Assembly: GCA_037954325.1 (NCBI GenBank)
Contig: JBBMNZ010000035.1
Location: 7,897,001 to 7,961,000, forward strand
Length of the DNA: 64,000 nt
Reading direction: 5' to 3'
From: Fistularia commersonii
Taxonomy: Eukaryota > Chordata > Actinopteri > Syngnathiformes > Fistulariidae
The notes under the pieces are model-generated. The model had not been told where the DNA came from. It saw nothing but the letters and a program-made list of their open reading frames with translations, and did no database searches. A program made the position numbers and the translations under genes. This document shows positions 36,611-48,563 of this stretch, in pieces (positions within the stretch are counted from its first letter, which is position 1; the number at the start of each line of letters is the position of its first letter).

Positions 36611-39600
36611 TTTCATTTTATTTTCCCCATTTCTTTTGTGTGGTTATTTTTTTTTATGATGTCCAAACACTATTGCTTCCCTCACAACAATGCACACGGC
36701 AGCTTTTTAAATAAACCATGGAGGTGAAACAGACACAAAACATAAGTCTCCGGTGGAAAATATCACCGGGATTGTTCCTACGATGAGCTTCAGATGAAAA
36801 AGAAAAGCTGCTTATCTAGCCTCCGTAGTTCCTGAGATTTAGGGACTTAATATGATCATTTGATGCAATGCATCCTTACTGGAACTGAAACACATTGGAA
36901 ATGTGATAAAAAAAGAGCCCTGAGATTTCAGTCTGAAAACCCAGCGCTCTGCTGGTGGTGTCATCTTAAAGTACATGAAACACAGACTCACATTTTTAGA
37001 AAATGCTAATTGGGCTGCAAAGAATATGTACATATAGCTTCTGATAGGGAAGCTCTTCTTTTCAACCACATCTGTGACTTTCCAGTCTGTCTGTCAGCAA
37101 GACTGGCAACGGTTTAATACAATTATGGTCTGGTAGGGCTTAGTCACAAGAAAACACTCGGTAAATGTTTGGAAACCATTGTGGTTTTCCTTAAACTTGT
37201 GAAATTCAGCGTTGTAAACGACTGAAACACACACACACACACACACTGCCACAGCAAAGTTGCTTCGGGCTCTTGGATGTGAATTTGCTACTGATACAGG
37301 ACACCTACCAAGTATTTACAAGAAACCAATTGTTCACCATTCCAATGTATTGCCTGGAAAAAGCTCGGAAACAGCGACAAAAAACAGCCCCATTAACACT
37401 GTGCTGTATTTCCTTATTCACAGCTAACATTTAATAGCAACAAACTCAACAGGACATATATCTGGTTTTGAACCCTCCACAACGATGAAAGAGTTAAAGA
37501 CGAGACGCCGCCCTGGTTTTAGTCAGTCTGAGCGCCGCCTTTGGTACCATCGTAATAATGTTCTCTCACATTATGTTCAATAATGCCCTTATAGTGAAGA
37601 TGAACAGAAGCTGCATTATTATGCTGGTTCAAATCACTTTTCCTCTTATACTTCCCTTGTTAACTGCGGCGGTCCTCTGGGATGCGACTCGGTATCAATT
37701 CTGTTTTGTAAATCGCCCTCCCCCTCTGGTGAAATTATCAGGCGATATAAAAAACTTCTGTCATCTTTATGCCGCTGTTTCACAGATAGACATGTCATTG
37801 AATCTATTCTGTCGTTGAATCTTTTCTCTTAAGCCCAGGAAGATGGAGAAAGATGATTAGATGGGCGAAGACGATTCATTGTGGCTCCTCTTGAAGGGAA
37901 CAGCCGACAGGAAGCGCGGAAGGGAACCTTTGTTTTTAAAATGGCAACCGAAGACTCATTTGTGGCCCACTAATGCGTTATCGTTATACCTATAACTGTA
38001 TAACTCTGCATTTTTTTTCTTCTGTATTGTCTTTTTTCTTTGTCACGCTTTTATTTTTAGAAAGTATATGCATCATTTTCCTTTTATCAGTCTTTGTGCG
38101 GGGCTTAGTTCCACACAGGCTGTGTATCAATCGTTCCCTAGCAATGAGCCAGGCTTTATCTACTCTAACTTATTATTTTGAGCAAACAGCAACTTGGATG
38201 GCCGGGATATTGCCGAATAGGAAAATTAGCACACAATGTGGCAACCGCCAAGCTGTCAGCCGAGCGATAAAATGTGTACAGGCCTCATGAACGAAGTCAC
38301 GCAAATCTGTTTTTGAAGTGTTTTCAGTCAAGTTTGTTACTTTGGTCTGCAGCGGGTAGTACCACCGTCTCTTATTTTACCGGAGAAACAACAAATTGCT
38401 TCAATTGCATTGGGTGAAATACTAAAATAGAGTTCAAGATGCCACAAGATCTCTGTCTCCTGCAAATCCTTGCTGGATCCTTGCGCTGCCTCTTGCTCCA
38501 GTGGCCTCCAGCCATCTGGCGATTTGTGATCTCACCCCGATAAAGGATCCCAATCATTGAACACTGACAGATTCTCTCGTGATATCTCACGACGCATTGA
38601 TCGACGTTAATCAGCAATCTATATTATGTTTAGAACAATGGTGGCGATGTGATATTTGGAGAAGAGACTTGATTTGCGTGTGCAAATCTGTTATGATGAA
38701 TTTGCTTTGATAACATTTCACAAGGTTAAACAAACAAGTGAGTTTCTCTTTCCCCGATCGGTGCAACGGGTCGTGTAACCCGTGTTGAAGGGCTTGTAAC
38801 AAAAATTTTGGAGATTGCGTATATCATTCAATAGCTGTCACCATTATATACAGCATTTGTTCAAACAGAGCAATAAACAGCAGTATGGCGGGTGTTGACA
38901 TTTTCCAAACAAGTACGAGGACACTTTAAGACATGAGGTACCTATTAAAGCTGATGTGTCTTGCTTCACTCGGGGACCACCTATAGGTTGAGAAAGACAC
39001 TTTGTGCTGTATCCTTCACTCATTCACTCACACACACACACTCACAGACACACGTACACACACACACGCTGTGTTGTTGTGCCCGTCCGCGGTGGCTGTG
39101 TCTTAATAAAGCCTAATCCCCGCAGTGTGCGCTCTCTCTGTTCCTCAGCTCCTGCTGGTCGTCTGTCTCAAGAGTGCCGTAATTTACTGTCACAGAGCTC
39201 CTCAAACTGGCCACCACACAGTGCGCTGAGGGGGTACGGCAGACGAGGTAACACAGATCACTGTCAAAAGGAGGGGGGGGGGGGAGGACAAAAAAAAAAA
39301 CAAAAAAAAAAAAAACAACAGTCTTGTTTTTTCCTGCAGAAAAAAAAAAAACAACCTCAAAAGTAATGGAGAAGGAGAAAGAAACCGCTTTTCACAGACT
39401 CGAGCGCAGACAGCAGTATGCTTAGCCTTGTTTATCTTACTTATTTATTTATTGATTTATTTCCTTTTTTTTTCCATAGCAGAGAAACCGAAGGGCGGAA
39501 TTGCTTGGCTGTTGTCATTGGTTGAGGCTGCAGCCACACCTGGCATCGTGCGATCGGTCTTTGATCACTTGTCGAGTGAAATTCCGCCACCGGATTAAAA

Positions 39601-42316
39601 ATGAAGGAGGGGGCAACAGAAGGTGGGAGGGCTAGGAAGAGTGACAAAGGAAGAAAAGAGAGAAAGGACGACTTGTCTGAAATGTAGCTCTGTGTGTTCG
39701 GTTCCTTTAATGCTGCACGGGCCGCCCTGTACGCTGTAATTAAAATCAGCATGAATTGTTGCTACTCTTTTCAATCCCTTCTTAATTCAAAAACCTTTTG
39801 TTTTTGGACCAGCGTGCAGGAAGTTGACTTCTGCCTTGGCAAACCACAAAACCGACAAATTTAATTGCCCGAAGATTCCTTCCTCTCGCTGAAGGTTTTT
39901 CATCGCCCGCTCGCCGGCGATAGTATTATCAAAGACAACATTTGAGGGGAAAAGAAGAAAAGGCAGAAATAATGAAAAACCCAGTGAACAACGGAAGAAG
40001 CCTAAAATAGTGTGCTTATGAGAGCTCGCCAATTGTTCAGATGGTTCATTTAAAAAGTCCTTCTGGCTTCAAAGGGTCTAAACTTAATCAGTTGTTTTTA
40101 TTTTATTGCCGAATGCCAGACCTTGATTAGTGGTAAAGTTCTAACCTCAAAAGGGAAACGATTATCGAACTAAGAATACCCTGAGTGGCACGTCCCCGTT
40201 TGAGGTGAGACTCGAGCAATGCGGCACAAATAAATCTCATTGTTGTGGATTCAGGTAGGCGATTGTTATTGGTGGCTCTTAAAAACGCCCAGTTTCATTA
40301 TTTTAAGTTTTTTAGCTAAGCCTTTGTACAACAACATCGTTCCCCCCGATCATTTTGTCTTCCCCTCGAGAAAACCAAGTGTAACTTTTTTGAAAGGAAT
40401 AGAAGGTAAACAGTATGTGTTTGTGTTTGTGTTTATCGCGTCAATGCAAGTTTACAGTTGTACATCGGCAGTTGTACATTCAACTGAGGTGTAATGTTGC
40501 TGATCCAAATTTGGTAGTCACTTTAGAATTACGAGGCAAATGATGATGTGTCACAAACCAATTGAAAAAAATGTAAAGAAAATATTTACATGCCTTATTG
40601 ATAATTAACTTACAATACATTCTTAAAATGCCTTGAATGCAATGTTTGCAATACACTCAAATAACTCCGGGTATCCCCTTTATTTGGGAATATATTGAAC
40701 TAAAACAGCCAGAGACTTGAGAAATAAAGTGTGTTTCTAATTTGTATGGCAAGAAGTTCATGCATTTTGGACTTTTCCTTGGGGTCGTGTTCAGCTGTGC
40801 TCGAACATTTGAGCATCTTTCTCCATAAACCAACCCTGATTGGTTCCTTAAATAATAGGCACCGTATTACTGGATAGGCGGCCTTCTCCGTGACCTCCCG
40901 TTGACGCACACCGTGTTGTGTGACAGGTGACACACACACACATTCTAGCTCTGACTGTAAAGCACCAGTTAAGACCCTCTTTCAAACACGCCAGGATGTC
41001 CAAACTAAACAGTTAGTGATACCAAGTTAACACCTAGCGTGGGAGCCGTGACAGAGCGCCGTTGCCTCGAATGGTGGGAGCGACCTTGAGAGAAGCACAA
41101 GGAATTCCCTCCACTTGACAGCTGGCTCTCGTCTACGCCCTTAACTTAGCATGTGGTAATGCTGTCAGAAATGTTTGGGATGAGAACTGCAGGAATGCTA
41201 ATCTGTGCTATGTTTGCCACAAGGCTAAGCTGTCAAAGGCATGTACGGGGAGGTGGTGACAGGGGTGCTACCAGTTGTTCTGCATCCCATCGGGGTGATG
41301 GGAGATGAAACAGACCCAAGTTTTCCCAAATATCAACATCTCACAATACTGTTGTACCGGTGGGTCAGGGAAGGCGGCCCGGGTAAAAGCCTTTTACTAG
41401 ATGCATTACCGTTTCTCCATTTGACATCTGCACTGCCTCACTGTATTTAGACTTTGCAAATCGTGTAAGAGCTTGAGCGGTTAAATAAAGAAAGAAAATT
41501 AAGAATTTATTTCACAGCGAGGGTTCGGGCGGTATTAAAGTGGAGTGCGTCGAGTAATAATCAGTCCTACGACGATTAGTTCTACTAGAATAATATCATT
41601 TATGAAGAATTTCGTCAACTGCATAACAAAAAGCAAGATAACTTTATAAGTCCCGAACTCAATTCTATTGCGGTCTGCTGTTGTTCTGCTGGTACTTATT
41701 ATAAGACTTTCCCCCATATATAAAGTTAATAATCAGAGTATCAACCTGCGTGATCACAGACCAGAGAATCTATAAATGGAGGATTCTAATCACTGAGAGA
41801 TGACTGCTAATGAGGAGAGAAACAAAATAGCCTACAGTCAGAAGTCAAGTAATGAGACAGCTGATGAGCAACAAGCCGGTCCCGACTGTGGTTGTTGTGC
41901 ACACAGCGAGTAGTGGGATAATATCATCTGAGGTTGGTTGTTGTGGGACTACCTCATTAAGTTGGGGCTAAGGGATGTCATCGCTGCGGCCACCGACGCT
42001 CCGTCTGCGAGCAGCCTCGGCCGCGAGTGTTTCATTTCCGACTTACGATGCAAAATTGCGATATCCAAGTAAGCAATCTAGCATGTGTGTTTGTCCGTCA
42101 AACTGCGGGGAATGTTTGACCCGCTGAACTCCAAATGAGGTGTGATCTTGTGAGAATACACAAGGTGAGTTCATGTCAGAGACAAATATCAAAGGTATGT
42201 CACACTTGTCTCTAACATTATTTTTGAAGTATATATATATTTTTTTTTTGTTTGTATTTTTCTATTCTTGAAGTTTATTTTTTTTATCTTTTTTTTTGTA
42301 TTTTTCTATTTAAAAG
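36611..42316. other. unique gene-free stretch
   Basis: Mostly unique sequence with CA runs (37208-37227, 39028-39068), a G run and A-rich runs at 39272-39352, and T runs near 42240-42300. A CpG-bearing block lies near 41970-42060. No exon or named repeat is supported. Confidence 0.45.
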
Positions 42317-42612
42317 GTGGCGCAATGGTGGCCGCCTCCACCTCACAGCCAGAAGGTCTTTGTTTCAAGCATGACAAGGGATTTCTGTGTGGAGTTTCCA
42401 TGTTTTCCACGTGTCTGTGTCTGTTTCCCCCGGCCTCTCCGGTTTCCTACCACAATCCAAATACATGCATAGGTTCACGGGAGACCCTAAATTTCTCAGA
42501 CATGTAAATGAGAGGTAGATGGTCGTTTATCTCTATATGCGATGCTGTGGTCGACTGGCCAGGGTGAACCCTCGCTGTCACTCATTAATAGCTAGTATAG
42601 GCTCCAGCCCCC
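42317..42612 (+). mobile_element. tRNA-derived SINE
   Basis: Head GGTGGCGCAATGGTGG (A-box-like) and a degenerate B-box, followed by the shared body TTTCTGTGTGGAGTTTCCAT, CTCCGGTTTCCTACCACAAT, GGGAGACCCTAAATTTCTCA and ATAGGCTCCAGCCCC. The repetitive tail is missing. An older copy, judging by the diverged B-box. Confidence 0.7.
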
Positions 42613-43309
42613 ACATACATTACATCTATACTGCTGCATAGAACCATACAACTGCTAAGATTCTCATTCACACCTATAGACAACTCCACCCTCTGTTTGT
42701 GTTTTGAGCAAGCGGTTATATTTCAAACAACTCCCATTGTGGGAGAGAGACAGAGAGCCTTGTGAGAACTAAAACATAGGCAGGGTGAAAATGGATAATT
42801 ATTAGCCTCTGGAACAGACAGGAAAGTTGTTGTTTTTTTCGCTTTTTAGGAGTAAGTTGGGGGTAAGAGTGTCACCCAGTGCACCAACATGATGCTCACA
42901 TTGGAAAAGATTCCAAGTAAAACAGTCGACTTATTGACAATGAATCATGACACAAGTCATACCCTCCCATTATGTATGTAAGGTTGACATACGGAAAAGC
43001 AATGCTGTTGGTAGGTAATATGTCAACAAACCCATGCAAAGAAAATAATTACATAAAAAGCCATTTGACACCAAATTAAAATCTGGAGCTAAACATCCAT
43101 ATATGTCAAATACACAAGCCTTATTTTTCAAACTACAGAGGTTACAGGTGTTACTGCCTTTTTTATTATAAGTAATGGCCAGTGGAGGGTGCTCAAAACC
43201 TTTCAAAGCGGCACCTTGAGAGACAAAAGAAAGCAATAACAGCATATATTATGATCAAAAAAGAGATAGCTTATGTAAATCAAATGTGATTAATCATGTT
43301 ATTTATCCA

Positions 43310-43425
43310 TCTATCAATCCATTTTCTTCCGCTTATTCAGCAGTCAGGGTCGGGGGGGCAAACTCCACACAGAAAACCCCTGGTTCGTATCAAACCAGGG
43401 TTCGTGCTGCGAGGCCGAAGCGCAC
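43310..43425 (-). mobile_element. internally deleted tRNA-derived SINE, minus orientation
   Basis: On the minus strand it reads GCCTCGCAGCACGAACC, a GGTTTGATACG B-box, TTTTCTGTGTGGAGTTTGC, then jumps directly to CCGACCCTGACTGCTGAATA and AGCGGAAGAAAATGGATTGA at the 3' end. The central body of about 200 bp is lost. It abuts the long CA tract at its 5' side. Confidence 0.65.
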
Positions 43426-43426
43426 A

Positions 43427-43571
43427 CACACCCACACACACACACACACACACACACGCACGCACACACGCACACACACACACACGCACGCACACGCACA
43501 CGCACACACACACACACACACACGCACGCACACGCACACGCACACGCACACGCACACACACACACACACAC
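43427..43571. repeat. long interrupted (CA)n/(CGCA) tract
   Basis: About 145 bp of alternating purine-pyrimidine sequence, mostly CA with regular CGCA interruptions. Such tracts can adopt Z-DNA. The open frames through it (T-H, C-V or R-A repeats on both strands) are artefacts. Confidence 0.95.
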
Positions 43572-43852
43572 AAGCAATCCAATCACTTTCCAGCTGCTGT
43601 AAAAAAAAAAGTTTGTTGGTTTCCTGTATTACGTTTCAGTCCGGCTGTGAACTTAAATGGATGGAAAATATTCAAGATTTGTGAAACTAATCTTTAAAAG
43701 AGTGAAATTTAGTTATGTAGGTGTGGAGATGGACAATAATGCTCTGTCAGGATTCTGTCAGGATTTGTCTGAGTGCCCAGAAAGAAAGTTTTAACCTTAA
43801 AACTTTTTGAACAACTTCTGAAAAATTTGAAGTCTGAGTTATTGAAATAGAA

Positions 43853-44162
43853 CAGAGGTGCGCAATTATTTTGGCTGGCGGGCCACAATTCTTTTTTAAT
43901 TTTTATATGCGGGCCAACCAGGTATCATGTAAATTGAACAAAATGAAAAATTGCTATTTACATATTTAAATTTTTAAATCTTAAACTTTAAAATCATGAA
44001 TGATCATATAAATGTACCGACATTATTCTGTATGTAATCATCCATACAAAATGAAACAAAAGGAAATTCAATATTGATTGAAAATTCTTATTAAAATATT
44101 CAAAGAAATTAGTTTGGCGGGCCGGATAAAAAAGTAAAACGAGCCGGATGTGGCCAGGTCTG
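43853..44162 (+). mobile_element. hAT-type non-autonomous element, copy A
   Basis: Begins CAGAGGTGCGCAATTATTTT and ends GTGGCCAGGTCTG. The subterminal GGCTGGCGGGCCACA and GGCGGGCCGGATAAAAAA segments are partly inverted copies. The flanks are aaatagaa on the left and aaacagaa on the right, an 8-bp target duplication with one mismatch, diagnostic of hAT insertion. The interior is AT-rich without coding capacity. Copies B and C share the interior, including ATGATCATATAAATGTAC. Confidence 0.75.
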
Positions 44163-44492
44163 AAACAGAAGGTTTAAGAAAACCATAATAAAAGCTTGAA
44201 TAAAAAGCATAGAGTTAGTTATTTGTTATTCTGCTGTGGCATGTTTCTCAAATGGAGTTTATCAGAAGTCTATACTTCAATTTTTCCAGCAGATGGCAGC
44301 AGTCATGCTTAATGAGCAGTTTGTGTCCTCGTCCCTTTTTCTTGCAGAAATCTCTGAAAATGTGAAGAAGAAAGTGTCCCTGTTTCTCTTTGATGCAGGG
44401 TTCTCGCTCTCTGCCGACTGACTCATGCATGTCTCCGGTTCTACAAATCTCTTGATCAGTATTTGAATGAATTCATTAATGAATTAAACGAT
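44163..44492. other. gap between hAT copy A and a SINE
   Basis: AT-rich sequence. A small open frame at 44236-44421 has no domain. Nothing else recognised. Confidence 0.4.
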
Positions 44493-44760
44493 TGGGCGGC
44501 ACAGTGGGGCAGCGGTTGGTTCGCGCTTCAGCCTCACAGCACGAAGGACTCCGTTTCGATTCTGACGCGCCGACCTTTCTTTGAGGAGTTTGCATGCTCT
44601 GTTTTTGTGGGTTTCCTCCCACAGTCCAAAAACATGCAGCAGGTTAATTGGAAAAAAATGTGAAAACTGTAAAACTGCCCCAAATAAGTGAGTGAGTGAG
44701 TGATTACTTATCATGGTAAAGCTGGTTAAGGCTCCAGCATCCTGCAACTCTAAGTGCAGG
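44493..44760 (+). mobile_element. tRNA-derived SINE
   Basis: Head GGGCGGCACAGTGGGGCAGC, then CAGCCTCACAGCACGAAGGA and a B-box-like TTTCGATTCTGA, then TTTGAGGAGTTTGCATGCTC, GTGGGTTTCCTCCCACAGTC and a 3' GTTAAGGCTCCAGCATCCTG. A GTGA run near 44690 replaces part of the body. Confidence 0.7.
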
Positions 44761-45824
44761 ACAAGCAGCAGACTAAGAGGAGTCCATTTAAATGTATGGT
44801 CTTCTATACATATCCCATTTCTCGGGAATCAGCTCTCGAATCCGGAAGAATACCAACTGAGAGTCCTTCAAACGAAATCAACAGGATGGCTCTAAAACGC
44901 AAGCGGTTAAAAAAAAAAAATCAAACAATCGAAGCCACAACCACAGGAAACCAAGAAAATTGATCCTCAGCATAGCCAGTGAGAAAGTGTTTGAAGGCAG
45001 GTAACTGGTGGTCACCTGCAAATCGGCTGTGCTGGCAAATCACTGAAGTTTATCTCATTTTAACATTGATTTGTAACTTAAATGGAAGGAAAAAGCCATT
45101 GTCGTCAGAGGGCTGCAGCAACTGACTAATGGCTGTTTAAATCGGAGGACTTGGATTTACTTGCCTTTGGCCGCGGGCTTTTCCCATGAAGAATAATGAT
45201 TTCTGTGCTATAGATCTTTGATTTGAAAATTTCAGGTGATCTAAAGGACTTAGGAGTCTGCTTATCAGAATTCCTCAATGACAAGAACAGTTGGCTACAA
45301 ACCTAATCTGGATTTGAACAAGGTTTCACAGCAAAGAGTCACTGATCGTTGTGAGGAGCAGTTTTAAATCACTAAATCATTAGAGGTATTTTTAATATTA
45401 TTCACTCATTCATTCATTATCTGGAAAGGAGGGTGTTCCAAAGATGACAGGGTACGATTGATATGCAAAAGATGGAATATGGTGATAAAGATATATTATG
45501 TTAAGGTTTTGTCAAAATATAAACTTGTTCAGATCAGTCTAAGACTCATATTATCATAAAAAAACAGCCACTCCTGCAAATGAGCAAATATTCGAGATGT
45601 GTCCCATAATAGTGACCAACCCCATCATTAATGTTAGAGGTGACTAGATTTGAATGAACCATGATCCATTTACAAGAGATAAAAACTGTCATATACCATA
45701 CAGGGAATCTGAATTTCAACCTGAGAGGAGCTGTAACAGTTTACAAATGGCAATGAAATCGAGACAGAAAACTTTGTCTGAAGAACTTGCGGTCTTTTAA
45801 ATATAATCTTTGAGAGGAGAGAGT
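44761..45824. other. gene-free stretch
   Basis: Unique or old sequence with no recognised feature except a short ATTCATTCATTC-type run near 45405-45418, which may be the tip of another SINE tail. Confidence 0.4.
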
Positions 45825-46169
45825 CAGGTTTGGGTTTTGCACGACCTGCGGGCCACTTGCGGGCTTTTTTATGCGACCCGCCAAACCGTTTTCTTTGAAT
45901 ATTTTGATAAGTATTTTCAATCAATATTGAATTTAGAAACCCCTTATTTTTTTCCTTTTGTTTAATTTTTTTTGGATAATTACATACAAAATAATATCGG
46001 TACATTTATATGATCATTAATGATTTTAGAGTTGAAATAAAACGGGCAAAAAAATTTATTAATTGAATTGCAATTTTCATTTTGTCCAATTTCCATGATA
46101 CCTAGTTGGCCTGTGCATAAAAAATTAAAAAGAAATGTGGCCCGCCAGCAAAAATAATTGCCCAACCTG
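45825..46169 (-). mobile_element. hAT-type non-autonomous element, copy B
   Basis: The same family as copies A and C in the opposite orientation: ACCTGCGGGCCACTTGCGGG and GAATATTTTGATAAGTATTT on the left, and AATGTGGCCCGCCAGCAAAA then ATAATTGCCCAACCTGG on the right. The exact ends and target duplication are unclear because the terminal bases are diverged. Confidence 0.65.
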
Positions 46170-47693
46170 GGTTGAGACTCACCTGTTCCTTTTGTTGAGC
46201 ATCGTCGTCTCACGTGTTCCTTGGAATTTCTGCAAACATTCAGGAATTTCTGAATACAGAAGACGCAATGACTGAAGGTCTTTCATGCACAGAAATGAAA
46301 GTATCTGGAGGCCGCCGTATCGTCCTCGGCATGCACATTGACTCATGGTTTGCACAGATTTCAGCCAGACATAGATACAGTAGCTTGTACAGCAAGCCCA
46401 ATAACACATTTGCAAGAACTTGCAAAGCCAATCCTATTAGCATGAGCAAGGCAGGACAAGCAGATAAGAAGCTATGTTAAGAGTTTGCGTATGAAATTAC
46501 TGTTTTGGACAAGCTTGCATCCCTGCCCGTTTCCGCGCCATCGGTTGTGACGTGACGTCTATGATTTGTGTACATGCCTTTGTGCAATTTGTGTCTACAT
46601 GCACTGCGGGGGTGTGGTAACCTCCAAAAGCCCTCTCCACCTCTCCTTGGTTCCATGGGAACCTGCGCGCAGCTAATCCTTCTTTTGGCTGGAGAGAGCT
46701 TCTCCAAACAAATCATCCAGCACTAAGACCCACTGCTCCTCAAGTGGGCTTCTGGCTCTCTTTGGCGAGTCTCACCAAAAAACCCTCTCTCCTTTCTTCT
46801 CTCTCCTTTCATATGCCTCACATAAAACAGCTACCCACCGTGAGGCAAATCCCCTTGTCTCTGACTCTTTTCTTCCACGAGCAAGGGAAGGAGAAAGGAA
46901 TGGGGTGTGGATAAGCCAGACCAGCAGGAGATTGTCAAGTTGAAGAACTGAGATGACCTGTTTCGGAAAAAGTGGGGCGAGTATGAATCATGCTATTGAA
47001 GGGGTCATTGCTTGATAGCTGGCTGGAGGAAAGTGAGGATTAAGGAGTGATCCTCTATACTTTGATGTGGCACCTTCAAGCGCAGTCTAAATACAGAATA
47101 ATAACTCAATACCAGAAGGCCTGTCCTTAACAGATCACATTGTGTGTCAACAAGAGAGTAAATATTCTAGCTGATAAACTTTGTCAACCTCGAGTTCCTC
47201 TCTCTTCACGATTCCTGCATTTCTTTCCTCACCCCGTCCGTTTGCGACAACGGCTTTTCTGATGGAAATTGAATCACATGGTGCAATGTTATAAGTCCAT
47301 TTGGGATTTTGCATACCCTATCATGAATAATGGCGCTCATTGTCAGGATATTTATTTTAATTTCTACATGTTGGTGTAATATTTAGAGATTTTTTAAGGC
47401 AGGGCCCTGTGAATGAAATATCGAAATGGCTTAACAATTAAGTGAAATTATATGAGATAATCATTCCTATTTCCCAATTAATATTTTTTTTCCCTCTTTG
47501 TTCCAGAATGTTGGTAGTTGTCTGGTCACCCCTGTGCTTGCCTCAGGCAAAACCACGCTGTGCATTTGGAAAACATGGTATTGCTTTTTCAATAAACTGG
47601 TCAAAAATGCTAGTGAACGAAAATGGTAAATGTGCATGTCACAATACATACATTTGTGTTTTTAAATATGAATTTGTATTTTTATAACTGTGG
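46170..47693. other. gene-free stretch
   Basis: No exon or repeat recognised. Several short open frames overlap on both strands without splice context. Confidence 0.4.
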
Positions 47694-48060
47694 CAGGCGG
47701 CACGGTGGCACAGTGTTTACTGCTCCCGTTCCACAGTGAGAATGTGACCGGTTTGATTCCTAGAGCGGGCCTTTCGGTTTGGAATTTGCATGTTCTGCTC
47801 ATGTCTGCGCTGGTTTCCCCGGGTTCTCCAGATCCCCCCCTCAGTCCAAAAATGTACAGAAGGTTCATTTGAGGTCCTAAACTGGCCACGTATGTGAATG
47901 AGGAGGTGAATGATTGTTTGTCTATGTGTGGCCTTGTGAGCGACTGGTGACCGCTCCAGGTTCTTCCCTGACTCTAAATGCCCAATGGCAGCTGGGAAAG
48001 GTTTCAGACTACAGAAGACATGATAAGTGTATGGATAATAAATGACTGAATGAATGAATT
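47694..48060 (+). mobile_element. tRNA-derived SINE, full length
   Basis: The most complete copy in the window. Head GGCGGCACGGTGGCACAGTG (A-box) and CCGGTTTGATTCC (B-box), body with TTTGGAATTTGCATGTTCTG, GGTTTCCCCGGGTTCTCC, CAGTCCAAAAATGTACAG, CGACTGGTGACCGCTCCAGG and GGCAGCTGGGAAAGG, and a tail of TGACTGAATGAATGAATT. About 365 bp. Confidence 0.8.
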
Positions 48061-48369
48061 ATTATAGCTTCCAATTTCACAGAACACCATTTAATATACA
48101 GAGCTGCTTAGTGGGAGTGGGGTGTCTGGCTCCCTAATGCATGCACAGACAACAGCAGAGCATCCATTGTTTAATCTTGACATAAGAATTATGGCAAACA
48201 GGTGAAAAGAAGGTTTTGTGTTTTTAAAGGACCAAAAATATGAATTGAATTTCATGTGTAAATTGCATGCAGACAAACACACACTTCACCAAATTATACA
48301 CAAGCATACTTATTAAATGAATCCAAATGGAATATTAGCGCATGCAGAGTGTTCATGCATGCAATTTTG

Positions 48370-48563
48370 CATTTTTGAGGGTTTTGTACATTTTTCTGGT
48401 CTCATTTCTTTGTATTTTTTTCATTTTTTTTATACCCTGTCGTCACTTTTGTTGTATTTATTTTTTATTGTTTCTGTTAAATCTGGATTTATGTATGTAC
48501 AGTGTCCTTGAGTGTTGAGGCACCTCGAAATTGCCCTCAGGGGACAAATAAAGAATTCTGAAA
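48370..48563 (+). mobile_element. possible LINE 3' tail
   Basis: T-rich sequence followed by TACAGTGTCCTTGAGTGTTG, then AATTGCCCTCAGGGGACAAA and TAAAGAATTCTGAA. This resembles the 3' ends of fish LINEs with a terminal AATAAAG-type signal. The upstream boundary is undefined. Confidence 0.35.

Noticed and set aside
43286..43697. Open frames of about 80-133 codons on both strands
   Set aside because: They are translations of the CA/CGCA tract (T-H, C-V and R-A runs) joined to a SINE fragment.
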